DNA of 36,617 nucleotides from a bacterium (GTDB taxonomy: Bacteria; Latescibacterota; UBA2968). Of this stretch, positions 1-7,683 are shown piece by piece (position 1 is the stretch's first letter; every line of letters begins with the position of its first letter). The notes under the pieces are model-generated. The model was not told the origin of the DNA. It made no database searches and worked only from the letters and a program-made list of their open reading frames with translations. The stretch spans positions 1 through 36,617 of the forward strand of contig JAPUJS010000024.1 in the NCBI GenBank assembly GCA_027296045.1, given 5' to 3'. The position numbers and the translations under genes were made by a program.

Positions 1-523
1 GTCGGAATCTACCTTCGGCAACGGCGGCTTTCAGGTTTTCGTTGGTGGCAGCGACGATGCGCAGGTCGGAGGTGAGGTTTTCGGTGCCGCCGATGCGGCG
101 GAAGGTGTGGCTTTCCAGGACATTGAGGATTTTGGCCTGGAGGTCGAGCGGCATCAGGCCGATTTCATCGAGGAAAATGGTGCCGCCGTCTGCAATTTCA
201 AACAGGCCTTTTTTGCGGATCTTGGCGTCTGTAAAAGCGCCTTTTTCATAACCGAAGAGTTCGGCTTCGAGCAGGTTGGCGGGAATGGCGGTGCAGTTGA
301 TCGAAATGAAAGCTTTTTTGGCGCGATGGCTCCGGTGGTGGAGGTTTTGCGCAATCACTTCTTTGCCGGTTCCGCTCTCTCCGGTGATCAGCACCGTGGC
401 GGGAGCATCGGCAATTCGGTCGACCAGTTCAAAGACCGCCTGCATGGCCTGGCTTTTGCCTATAATATGATCGGTTCCCCGAGACGATGGGTCTACCGGG
501 TTTTGAGAACTGGGTTTTTCCAT
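1..523 (-). CDS. sigma-54-dependent transcriptional activator, N-terminal part (runs off window)
   Basis: The reading frame enters from the left edge and ends upstream at an ATG whose complement is at 521-523; an in-frame stop lies further upstream with no other ATG, GTG or TTG between. The 174 visible residues are an AAA+ domain of the NtrC/PspF type: Walker A GESGTGKE (48-55), sigma-54 contact loop GAFTDA (95-100, usually GAFTGA), Walker B TIFLDE (115-120) and a sensor-like ATNENL (159-164). Only about 18 residues precede the AAA+ domain, so there is no receiver, PAS or GAF input domain, as in PspF. Proteins of this family hydrolyse ATP to remodel sigma-54 RNA polymerase bound at -24/-12 promoters; a C-terminal Fis-type HTH would be expected beyond the edge. 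What controls it is not visible. The family is certain, the regulon unknown. Confidence 0.9.
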   Translation of the reverse strand, partial: MEKPSSQNPVDPSSRGTDHIIGKSQAMQAVFELVDRIADAPATVLITGESGTGKEVIAQNLHHRSHRAKKAFISINCTAIPANLLEAELFGYEKGAFTDAKIRKKGLFEIADGGTIFLDEIGLMPLDLQAKILNVLESHTFRRIGGTENLTSDLRIVAATNENLKAAVAEGRFR

Positions 524-720
524 AGAGGGGAGAGCATACGGAGTTGCTTTTTTAATGTAGGCAGCAGAGATTACAGGAGAAAGCAGACAAGTGCATGCGT
601 CCTCTCTCTGCCAAACACCTGTTATGTGCCACTAGGTATGGTATTTAAGTTTAATAGGCTATCTCCCGAATATCCGATCGGTTCCCCAATGCCCGACGTG
701 TTGTGAACGACAGTTTGTCC

Positions 721-1593
721 TTAATTGGAAAGCGCCTGCTTCATGGTTTCGCCCATATCCGCAGGGCTTTTACACACATGGATGCCGACGGCTTCCAGGG
801 CAGCCATTTTGTCCTCTGCCGATCCCTCTCCTCCCGAAATAATGGCACCCGCATGGCCCATCCGGCGGCCCGGTGGGGCGGTTTGCCCTGCGATGAAACT
901 GACAACTGGTTTGTCGAAGTTGGCTTGAATATAGTTTGCGGCTTCTTCTTCGGCCGAACCGCCGATCTCCCCGATCATGATGACGGCTTCGGTCTCCGGA
1001 TCATCTTTGAACAGTTTGACGCAATCGATAAAATTGGTGCCATTGACCGGGTCGCCTCCGATCCCCACACAGGTGGATTGACCGAATCCGGCTTCTGTGA
1101 GCTGGTAGACGGCTTCGTAGGTCAGGGTGCCGCTTCGAGAAATGACTCCGATACTTCCGGGATGGTGGATATCGCCCGGCATGATGCCAATTTTACACTT
1201 GCCGGGAGAGATCACACCGGGGCAATTGGGCCCGATCAGTCGGGCCGGGGTATCGGCCAGGAAATGCTTGACCCGAACCATATCGAGAACTGGGATATTT
1301 TCGGTGATGCAGATGACCAGGTCCAGGCCCGCATCGGCGGCTTCCAGAATGCCGTCTGCGGCAAAGCGTGGCGGGACAAAACTGACAGATGCGTTGGCGC
1401 CGGTTTCTTGAACCGCATCGGCAACGGTCTCGAAAATCGGGATCCCTTCAAAGTCCTGGCCACCCTTTCCGGGGGTGACTCCGGCCACGACCTGGGTGCC
1501 ATATTCAACCATTTGGGTGGTGTGAAAAGACCCTTCTCCGCCGGTAATCCCCTGTACGACGAGACGGGTATTTTGATCAATCAGGATACTCAT
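721..1593 (-). CDS. sucD: succinyl-CoA synthetase (ADP/GDP-forming) alpha subunit
   Basis: This 290-residue protein has the usual length and full architecture of the alpha subunit, which carries the phosphohistidine intermediate in succinyl-CoA + ADP/GDP + Pi = succinate + CoA + ATP/GTP (TCA cycle, cytoplasm). Visible landmarks are an N-terminal CoA-binding Rossmann region (QGITGGEGSFH from about residue 14), GPNCPGVISPG (121-131), GIGGDPVNG (177-185), IGEIGGSAEE (207-216), and the active-site histidine, His247, in GRRMGHAGA. The gene starts 14 bases after the stop of rpiA and is probably co-transcribed with it. A beta subunit gene (sucC) is normally adjacent but is absent here, so the partner must be encoded elsewhere. 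The ribosome site is weak (GTGGAA). Confidence 0.95.
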   Translation of the reverse strand: MSILIDQNTRLVVQGITGGEGSFHTTQMVEYGTQVVAGVTPGKGGQDFEGIPIFETVADAVQETGANASVSFVPPRFAADGILEAADAGLDLVICITENIPVLDMVRVKHFLADTPARLIGPNCPGVISPGKCKIGIMPGDIHHPGSIGVISRSGTLTYEAVYQLTEAGFGQSTCVGIGGDPVNGTNFIDCVKLFKDDPETEAVIMIGEIGGSAEEEAANYIQANFDKPVVSFIAGQTAPPGRRMGHAGAIISGGEGSAEDKMAALEAVGIHVCKSPADMGETMKQALSN

Positions 1594-1607
1594 GACAGTT
1601 CCACAAT

Positions 1608-2294
1608 TTAGAGGGGTTGGGGCTCAATACGCTCTTCTAGCGTTCCGTCGGTTTTACCAATGACAATCCGGTGTGCCAGATGGACAAAAAGCCCGGTTTC
1701 TACGACACCGCAAATAGACCGGATCTGGGTTTCCAGAGCGGGCGGATCGTCGATGCGACCAAAAGGGCAGTCCAGGATCAGATTGCCGTTGTCTGTCTGA
1801 AAAGGCGTGTTCTCCTGCATTCTTCTCAAGACCGGGTCACAACCCAGGTCGGCCAGGCGATTTCGAGTGGCTTCCCAGCCAAACGGGACGACCTCGACGG
1901 GCAGGGGAAATGCGCCCAGGCGATCTTTGAGCTTGGACTCATCGGCAACGATAATTTGCACCCGGGTGGCCGAAGCGACGATTTTTTCCCGCAACAGGGC
2001 ACCGCCTCCGCCCTTGGTCAAATGGAAGGCCGGGTCCACTTCGTCTGCCCCATCAATGGTGAGGTCAATTTGGGTGACCTGGGAGAAGTCGGTTAACGGG
2101 ATGCCCTCTTCTTCGGCCTGCATTCTGGACTGCTCGGAGGTGGGAATGCACCGGATGGTCAACCCTTGGCGGATTCGTTCTCCCAGTTTTTGGATGGCAT
2201 AAAAGGCCGTAGAGCCGGTACCCAGCCCAACGACCATGCCATTTTCGACGTATTCGGTTGCCCGTTCGCCGGCCAATTGTTTGGGATTGGACAT
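1608..2294 (-). CDS. rpiA: ribose-5-phosphate isomerase A
   Basis: The 228-residue product matches RpiA in length and motifs: GLGTGST (23-29) of the phosphate-binding loop, PTSEQS (51-56), the catalytic DGADE block (81-85) and KGGGGALLREK (94-104), which includes the catalytic lysine region. It interconverts ribose 5-phosphate and ribulose 5-phosphate in the pentose phosphate pathway. The gene is the first of a two-gene unit with sucD and is divergent from the HTH-metallohydrolase at 2504, with about 210 bases of shared upstream DNA. No clear Shine-Dalgarno is seen before the ATG. The MSNPKQLAGE start fits the family, where the first helix begins close to the N terminus. Confidence 0.95.
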   Translation of the reverse strand: MSNPKQLAGERATEYVENGMVVGLGTGSTAFYAIQKLGERIRQGLTIRCIPTSEQSRMQAEEEGIPLTDFSQVTQIDLTIDGADEVDPAFHLTKGGGGALLREKIVASATRVQIIVADESKLKDRLGAFPLPVEVVPFGWEATRNRLADLGCDPVLRRMQENTPFQTDNGNLILDCPFGRIDDPPALETQIRSICGVVETGLFVHLAHRIVIGKTDGTLEERIEPQPL

Positions 2295-2353
2295 GGGTAA
2301 AATTTGCAGTAGGTACTTGATATATCTAAAGAAACGTGAATTGAGTAAGCCAG

Positions 2354-2382
2354 AAGATAAGCATTAAACTGCCTTTTAGCAA
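2354..2382 (-). promoter_or_regulatory. candidate sigma-70 promoter for rpiA-sucD
   Basis: On the minus strand TTGCTA (2377-2382) and TATCTT (2354-2359) are separated by 17 bases. The matches are moderate, and the start of transcription would leave a leader of about 50 bases before the rpiA ATG at 2294. Confidence 0.4.
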
Positions 2383-2420
2383 CGATTTTCAGGTCTTTTG
2401 TCCGGGGCGACATTCTTCAC

Positions 2421-2449
2421 TTGAAATTTGGCTTCTTTTTGGATATACA
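2421..2449 (+). promoter_or_regulatory. candidate sigma-70 promoter for the HTH-metallohydrolase gene
   Basis: TTGAAA (2421-2426) and TATACA (2444-2449) are separated by exactly 17 bases, placing a transcription start near 2456, about 50 bases before the ATG at 2504. Confidence 0.55.
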
Positions 2450-2503
2450 TATAGGGACACGTTTGAAGCCAGACTTTTCATTCTGAATCTAAGGAAGATG
2501 CAT

Positions 2504-3352
2504 ATGGCCTACACAACACTGGAAGATTTTTTTGGAGATATCGTGGGAAAAGCCCGTCGGGGACAGGACGTCTCGGAGGCAAGCCTGACCGGGGCGGCAA
2601 ACTTGACCTCCAGCCAAATGGGTCAGATTGAATCGTATGCGTTGACACCCGAAGACGATCGGATCCGGGCCTTGGCCGAGGTGCTCAATCTAGATGGGGA
2701 TAAACTGGTGGAGGTGGCTCGAGGCTGGGTGCCCGAACGGCCCAATGAGCCTTATGAAGACGATACGACGGCTGTGGACCGTCTGATTTTGGATGCTGGA
2801 ATGGAAGTCAATTGTTATATTTTAAAATGCAAAAGGTCCGGAGAGGGTGCGGTCCTTGATCCGGGGGGGCAGCCCGGTCGTATTTTGGGGTTGATTGACC
2901 AGATGCAGGTCCGGATCACCCATATTTTGCTCACCCATGGCCATGGCGATCATGTAGGGGCTTTGCAGGCTGTTGCAGACCATACGGGGGCACCGGTTTA
3001 TGGCTGTGAGCGGGATTTTGGTCTGATGCGGGGTTTGCAGCGCCTGGTTGCCGAGTCGGTGGATGAAGGCTGGGGAACCCAGGTGGGCCAGTTGGAGGTC
3101 GAGGCGGTCCATTTACCGGGGCACACACCCGGGGGCATCGGCTATGGCACGGGTGGGGTTTTCTTTTCCGGCGATGCCCTGTTTGCAGGCTCTCTGGGAG
3201 GTGCCCGGGGCGCTGCGTATACGGGCCAGATTGAGGCGGTGTGGACAAAGGTGCTGTCCCGGGATGGAGCGGTCCGAATTTTCCCCGGCCATGGGCCTTT
3301 GACAACAGTCGCCGAAGAACGGGCGCACAATCCCTATTTTGTGTCGGACTAA
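2504..3352 (+). CDS. XRE-type HTH domain fused to an MBL-fold metallohydrolase
   Basis: The start chosen is the second ATG (2504), because AAGGA at 2491-2495 lies 8 bases from it but only 2 from the ATG at 2498. The 282-residue protein has two parts. Residues about 8-75 resemble a Cro/C1-type helix-turn-helix (KARRGQDVSEASL, then LTSSQMGQIES, then IRALAEVLNL). Residues about 90-282 are a glyoxalase-II-like metallo-beta-lactamase fold with THGHGDH (144-150), His207 in LPGHTPGG, Asp224 in FSGDALF and His263 in FPGHGP, so the zinc ligand set looks intact. MBL hydrolases of this type act on thioesters or related esters; the substrate here is unknown. The HTH may sense or control DNA, or may only be a protein-interaction module. 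It is divergent from rpiA and ends at a bidirectional hairpin. Confidence 0.85.
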   Translation: MAYTTLEDFFGDIVGKARRGQDVSEASLTGAANLTSSQMGQIESYALTPEDDRIRALAEVLNLDGDKLVEVARGWVPERPNEPYEDDTTAVDRLILDAGMEVNCYILKCKRSGEGAVLDPGGQPGRILGLIDQMQVRITHILLTHGHGDHVGALQAVADHTGAPVYGCERDFGLMRGLQRLVAESVDEGWGTQVGQLEVEAVHLPGHTPGGIGYGTGGVFFSGDALFAGSLGGARGAAYTGQIEAVWTKVLSRDGAVRIFPGHGPLTTVAEERAHNPYFVSD

Positions 3353-3354
3353 AA

Positions 3355-3386
3355 AAACGGCCGAACCGAGTTTCGGTTGGCCGTTT
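3355..3386. terminator. bidirectional terminator hairpin between convergent genes
   Basis: Inverted arms at 3355-3369 and 3373-3386 pair over 14 bases with one bulged base and a 3-base loop. On the minus strand the stem is followed by seven T residues (the A run at 3351-3357), which fits factor-independent termination of the 3418-3717 gene; the plus-strand metallohydrolase gene ends just upstream. Confidence 0.8.
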
Positions 3387-3417
3387 CAGACACCATGTTT
3401 GAAGGATCGGGAAGGTT

Positions 3418-3717
3418 CTAGAACGTCTCGGCAGGATAGGCCAGAAGGGACACTTCCTCTTCCGAGAGCAGGATTGGGGATTCCTGATCGTTGAGGGGAA
3501 GCGACAGCGAGTTGTTCTGCTCCGTTTGCTCATGAGCGGTCACCTCGCCCCAGCGACCAATGGCCCGACAGATGTTTTCGACCGCATGTTTTCGCCGTTC
3601 CAGTTGGGAGAGCAAATCCCGAAGGTATTCAATGCGGTCGGTCAGGTCTTTCGCCTCTTCCAGGGCAGCTTCCAGGGTTTCCTGGTACAGGGCCGAGTGA
3701 TCGTTTATTTCTACCAT
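3418..3717 (-). CDS. small coiled-coil protein of unknown function
   Basis: An ATG at 3717 is preceded by AAGGA about 10 bases upstream, so I prefer it to an ATG 60 bases earlier; the product is then 99 residues starting MVEINDHSALYQ. Residues about 8-50 form a charged heptad-like helix (ETLEAALEEAKDLTDRIEY, then LRDLLSQLERRKHAVENI) likely to be a coiled coil; the C-terminal half is acidic and looks flexible. There is no signal peptide or membrane segment, so it should be cytoplasmic. I do not recognise the family. A palindrome overlapping the likely promoter (3763-3802) suggests regulated, perhaps self-regulated, expression, but no DNA-binding motif is evident in the protein. Confidence 0.7.
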   Translation of the reverse strand: MVEINDHSALYQETLEAALEEAKDLTDRIEYLRDLLSQLERRKHAVENICRAIGRWGEVTAHEQTEQNNSLSLPLNDQESPILLSEEEVSLLAYPAETF

Positions 3718-3762
3718 AACTAAGGTTTCCTTATAAGGACCCCGACGGTTTGGGTTTGAGAC

Positions 3763-3794
3763 AAACAAATAGAACATAAGCGTTCTATTTGTTT
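3763..3794. repeat. perfect 13-bp inverted repeat, candidate operator
   Basis: AAACAAATAGAAC (3763-3775) and its exact complement (3782-3794) flank the 6-base spacer ATAAGC. The element covers the -10 box and most of the spacer of the minus-strand promoter at 3773-3802. No T run follows the stem on either strand that would make it a good terminator, so a repressor-binding operator is the simplest reading. Confidence 0.7.
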
Positions 3795-3802
3795 AAAGTC
3801 AA
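3773..3802 (-). promoter_or_regulatory. candidate sigma-70 promoter overlapped by the palindrome
   Basis: On the minus strand TTGACT (3797-3802) and TATGTT (3773-3778) are 18 bases apart. Transcription would begin near 3766 and give a leader of about 50 bases before the ATG at 3717. Confidence 0.55.
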
Positions 3803-4081
3803 GGCCAAAAAGGGGTTCCAGACCAAACGACTTTAAAAATTCTGACAGAACTTAAGCCGTGAATTTCTGCAACCTTCACGGTTTTCAGGCATTTAAAATT
3901 ATAATGCGGACGATTTTGGGGCGTTGGGTGAGAAGGTCAGGTGTTGTATTTTGTATCTATTTTGGTTGTTGATTTGGTCTGGTTGTTGTAGATTTTATCT
4001 GGCGCCAGTCGCCCCTATTCTTAATATATGGTAAGTTGAGTAAAGGCCGGCACCTTGGACCCTATGCATAAGGAGCACAGG

Positions 4082-7000
4082 ATGGCCCGTTGGAAACGGT
4101 TTTGGACGATGGCAGTTTTGTTGGGTTTGCTGGGAAGTTCAGCCGGATATGCTCAGGAGTATTTTGGGAAAAATAAGGTGAATTATACCGGATACGATTG
4201 GCATTATATTGAGAGCGAACACTTTATTATTTATTTTGATGTAGGCTCTCAGGATCTGGCCGAATTTGTGGCCAAAGAATCTGAACGCTCGCTGGTGCAA
4301 ATCGAGAAGACCCTGAAATATACCATGAAGCAGCGCTATCCCATTGTGATTTATAACTCTCACAATGGGTTTTCTGTGACCAATATTACCGGGGGTGAGG
4401 GCTCGGAGTTTACCGGGGGGTTCACCGAGTTTGCCCAGGGTCGAGTGGTCATTCCATTTACCGGATCGTATGAAGATTTGCGGCATGTGATTCACCACGA
4501 GCTTGTCCATTCCGTGACCATCGAGTTGTGGACCGGGGGTGGTTGGTTGGGATCGTTGGTCACCCAGACGGCCACTTTGCCGCCGTTGTGGATTGCCGAA
4601 GGGATTGCCGAATATGTGTCGCAAGGCGGCTGGGTCAGGCAGCACGACAATTTTATGCGGGATGCGACCATTACCGGGTATGTACCGACCATCGAAATGA
4701 TGTCGTATAGCTATTTTGCCTATCCCGGAGGCAACTCGGTCTTTTATATGGTCGAACAAGAATACGGGAAGGACAAAGTCGCTGAATTCATCTCTTCCTT
4801 CAAAACGGCCAAAACGCCGGACAAGGCGCTCAAGGCTTCTCTGGGGTTTGGGCTGGAAGAGTTGGACGAGAAATGGCATTTGTGGTTGAAACGGCAGTAT
4901 TGGAATGAAATTAATATGCACAATACGCCAGGAGAGATTGCCAAAAACCTGACGGATCGAGAAGAAGGGCGCAATGCCTACAATGTGGCGCCCACGTTTT
5001 CGCCACAAGGCGATAAGATCGCCTATTTGTCGGACCAGGAAAGTACCTTTGATATCCACCTGATGTCGGCCATCGACGGCAAGGCCCTGGGCCGGTTGGT
5101 CGAGGGGGAAAAGTCGTCTGACTTTGAATCCATGTTTGTGCTGAGACCCGGATTTACCTGGTCTCCCGACGGGAGGCAGATTGCGTTTGCTGCCAAGTCG
5201 AACAACAAAAATACGCTGTATATCCTGGAAGTGAAAAAGAAGAAAATTCGAAAACGGTTCAAGTTTGACCTGGATGGGTTATTTGAACCGACCTGGTCCC
5301 CGGACGGCAAGCGGATCGCCGTGGCGGGGATCAAAGACGGGTGGTCGGACATTTTTATTGTGAACCTGGACGACGATTCTCTCACCCGTGTGACCTCTGA
5401 CCCCTATGACGAGCGACACCTGGAGTGGTCGCCCAACGGGGAATGGATTGCAATGAGTTCCGACCGGCCCGATACCAATTTGGTTTACGACGGGAAAAAG
5501 GATTTCTCATTTGGGCAATACGATATTTTTGTACTTCGGCCCGATGGCACGGAAATCCGCCGGGTGGTGGCCAACGACGAGGCCGACGACCGGCATCCAG
5601 CCTGGGGGGCAAACAGCAAAGAACTGGCCTATGTGTCCGACCGGACCGGTGTGGGAAATATCTACATTGCCAACCTGGACAGTGTCGGAGTTGTCCATCC
5701 GATTACCAATTTGCTTTCCAGCGCCCAGTATATTGACTGGTCGGCCGACGGGAAGAAGATCACTTTTACGGCCTTTAACAAGGGTGCGCTGGATATTTTT
5801 GTGCTCAAAAATCCTGCCGAAAACCGCAAAAGCCTGGCCGATTTGCCGATGACCCGGCTGGTGAAGCGGATCAAGGGGATTGACGAGAAGACCTTTGTGG
5901 AGCGTCAAAAAGAGCAGATCAAGGCCGAAGAGGAAATGGCTGAAAAGGCCGAAGAAAAAGAGGCCGAGGAAATGACGGCAGAAGCGGGTGACTCCACCTC
6001 GGTTGCCAAAAAAGAAGAGCCCGAGCAGAAGGTGGAGCAGTGGATCTCTGACCAGACGGAACTGGCTGCAGCAGAAGCAAAGGCCAACGGAACGGATGCA
6101 GAGAACGGGGAAGAGGATACCGACGACGGGATGGAACCCTCCGATTCGCCTGGGTTGAAAAACTTGGGCGAACGTGAGTTTACCGTGAAGAAGTACAAAA
6201 TTAAATTTAAGCCCGAACTATTTGGCGCCCAGGCCGGTTTTGATACCTTTTATGGGGTCAGCAGTTTTGTCACCTTGTCGATGAGCGACGTGATGGGCGA
6301 CCACCGGGCCACGCTGTTGACCAGTTTGAATTTTTCGCTCAAAGACTCGTATCTTCTGTTTAGCTACGAGTATTTGAAGCGTCAAACCAATTATACCGGA
6401 CAGTTGTTCCATTTCCGAAGCTATTTCTACAGCAATAATATCTTGCATGCCGACCGCTTTTTTGGCGTGGCAGGTACAGCCGAAAAGCCCTTCAACCGAT
6501 TCAGCCGGGCCGAACTCAGCGCACGGTTTATTTCCATTGACCGGGAACGGTTGAGTTTTACGAACAATCCGTTCATCCGGGGGGGATTCAACGGGATTGG
6601 GGGAGAGCGCGGCACCCGGGTGGATCGTTTGGGCGCGGCCATCGGCGAGATGACCCTGGTCACGGATACGACTCTTCGAAACCTGTTCGGTCCTGTAGAC
6701 GGCCGTCGGGCGCGGTTGTCGTTTGAAGGCAGCGGTGTGGGAATGAAGTTTGCGACCTTCCAGCTGGACTATCGAAAATATATCCGGATGCTGCGAGAAT
6801 ATACCCTTTCCATCCGGTTGGCCGGAGGCACCAGCTATGGAAGGAACAGTTCGGTGTTTTTCATTGGGGGTGTGAACAACCCGGTGAACCCGACTTTTTC
6901 CACCATCGCCCAGGTCGATCAGAGCCGACTGTTTTTGTCCAACTACATTTGGCCACTTCGCGGGGCCGACCTGTTGGAGATGGCCGGCAACTCCTTTGTG

Positions 7001-7315
7001 CTGACCAACGTGTCGTTCCGCTTCCCGTTGATCCGCCAGCTGGCAATGGGGTGGCCGCTTCCGTTCTATTTCCAAAACGTGGAAGGCGAGTTGTTTATGG
7101 ATGTGGGAAGCGCCTTTGAACGCGGCAATTTTGATCCGTGGGAGCAGCGAGACGGCGGGTTCGAGTTGCGGGATCTGGTTGCCGGATACGGGTTTGGAGT
7201 GCGTGTCAACCTGGGCTATTTCCTGTTCCGCTATGATATCGCCTGGCCCACCGATTTTGCCGAATCGTTCCATCCCAAACAATATTTCTCGATTGACTTT
7301 ACCGGGATGTTCTAA
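4082..7315 (+). CDS. secreted metallopeptidase-like/TolB-type propeller/outer-membrane barrel protein
   Basis: Start at 4082 is supported by AAGGAG seven bases upstream; an ATG at 4055 lacks this. The product has 1077 residues. A signal peptide covers about 1-25 (MARWKRFW then a hydrophobic core ending SAGYAQ). Residues 30-270 look like a gluzincin (peptidase MA type) domain with HELVH at 139-143 and a likely third ligand Glu173 in AEGIAEY. Six or so TolB/PD40-type repeats follow from about 306 to 560 (FSPQGDKIAYLSD, WSPDGRQIAF, WSPDGKRIAV, WSPNGEWIAM, WSADGKKITF). A Glu/Ala-rich linker spans about 610-690. Residues about 705-1077 are an aromatic-rich beta-barrel ending in a C-terminal Phe (FTGMF), as in BamA-recognised proteins. 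It is likely outer-membrane anchored with the peptidase and propeller in the periplasm or at the surface. Related proteins are often labelled biopolymer transporter Tol. Substrate unknown. Confidence 0.85.
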   Translation: MARWKRFWTMAVLLGLLGSSAGYAQEYFGKNKVNYTGYDWHYIESEHFIIYFDVGSQDLAEFVAKESERSLVQIEKTLKYTMKQRYPIVIYNSHNGFSVTNITGGEGSEFTGGFTEFAQGRVVIPFTGSYEDLRHVIHHELVHSVTIELWTGGGWLGSLVTQTATLPPLWIAEGIAEYVSQGGWVRQHDNFMRDATITGYVPTIEMMSYSYFAYPGGNSVFYMVEQEYGKDKVAEFISSFKTAKTPDKALKASLGFGLEELDEKWHLWLKRQYWNEINMHNTPGEIAKNLTDREEGRNAYNVAPTFSPQGDKIAYLSDQESTFDIHLMSAIDGKALGRLVEGEKSSDFESMFVLRPGFTWSPDGRQIAFAAKSNNKNTLYILEVKKKKIRKRFKFDLDGLFEPTWSPDGKRIAVAGIKDGWSDIFIVNLDDDSLTRVTSDPYDERHLEWSPNGEWIAMSSDRPDTNLVYDGKKDFSFGQYDIFVLRPDGTEIRRVVANDEADDRHPAWGANSKELAYVSDRTGVGNIYIANLDSVGVVHPITNLLSSAQYIDWSADGKKITFTAFNKGALDIFVLKNPAENRKSLADLPMTRLVKRIKGIDEKTFVERQKEQIKAEEEMAEKAEEKEAEEMTAEAGDSTSVAKKEEPEQKVEQWISDQTELAAAEAKANGTDAENGEEDTDDGMEPSDSPGLKNLGEREFTVKKYKIKFKPELFGAQAGFDTFYGVSSFVTLSMSDVMGDHRATLLTSLNFSLKDSYLLFSYEYLKRQTNYTGQLFHFRSYFYSNNILHADRFFGVAGTAEKPFNRFSRAELSARFISIDRERLSFTNNPFIRGGFNGIGGERGTRVDRLGAAIGEMTLVTDTTLRNLFGPVDGRRARLSFEGSGVGMKFATFQLDYRKYIRMLREYTLSIRLAGGTSYGRNSSVFFIGGVNNPVNPTFSTIAQVDQSRLFLSNYIWPLRGADLLEMAGNSFVLTNVSFRFPLIRQLAMGWPLPFYFQNVEGELFMDVGSAFERGNFDPWEQRDGGFELRDLVAGYGFGVRVNLGYFLFRYDIAWPTDFAESFHPKQYFSIDFTGMF

Positions 7316-7339
7316 AAGCAGGACCCCCTTCCCAAAAGC

Positions 7340-7379
7340 CAGAAAGCAGGAGTCGGTTCTCGCCTTCTCCTGTTTTCTG
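7340..7379. terminator. hairpin after the barrel-protein gene
   Basis: Arms at 7340-7352 and 7367-7379 pair at 12 of 13 positions around a 14-base loop, 25 bases after the stop at 7315. There is no T run after it on the plus strand, so it may stabilise the 3' end rather than terminate efficiently. Confidence 0.45.
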
Positions 7380-7405
7380 TGTACCAGGCAAAGAGAGCTT
7401 GGGTA

Positions 7406-7606
7406 ATGTTTCAACGCGAATGGAAACGGTGTCCGTATTGCAGGGAAAAGATTCGGCGAGAGGCCATCAAGTGCCGATATTGCGGTCTGTTTCTGAAAGA
7501 GGACGCAGGGGGTGAGGTGTGCTGGCTATGCCGGGCGTTAATGGCGATTTCCGGACTGATTCTTCTGGCGGGCCTGGGCGTTTTTATTTGGCAAAGTGGA
7601 TATTGA
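7406..7606 (+). CDS. small zinc-ribbon protein with one membrane helix
   Basis: The frame is open from 7379, but the conserved part begins at the ATG at 7406, giving 66 residues starting MFQREWKRCPYC. Residues 9-26 form a zinc ribbon with two CxxC pairs (CPYC and CRYC). Another Cys pair occurs in CWLC just before a hydrophobic helix (about 44-62) that would place the ribbon in the cytoplasm with a short tail outside. The ribbon is very like that at the N terminus of the 13181-13870 protein (KRCPYC then about nine residues, AIKCR, then CG). Function unknown. The ribosome site is weak, so the exact start is uncertain. Confidence 0.65.
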   Translation: MFQREWKRCPYCREKIRREAIKCRYCGLFLKEDAGGEVCWLCRALMAISGLILLAGLGVFIWQSGY

Positions 7607-7683
7607 TCTCAGACGATTGTCTGTGTATCTTACAAGGGTGTGAGAAAATCGATGGTATCCCGAACCTTTTTCCCCAGGTGCAT

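Larger units (their letters stand above)
3718..4081. other. intergenic region between divergent genes
   Basis: This 364-base gap holds the palindromic operator and promoter described separately. It also has a second hairpin with 7-bp arms CCGTGAA (3857-3863) and TTCACGG (3875-3881), an 11-base loop and a following TTTT. The rest is AT-rich. No open frame of note is present, and I could not settle on a promoter for the plus-strand gene at 4082. Confidence 0.6.

Noticed and set aside
703..1611. Long plus-strand frame of 302 codons
   Set aside because: It is antisense to sucD over its whole length, and the minus-strand frame has all the SucD motifs.
6218..7414. Minus-strand frame of 398 codons
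   Set aside because: It is antisense to the barrel domain of the 4082 gene, has no motif and a Gln/His/Pro-rich composition typical of shadow frames.
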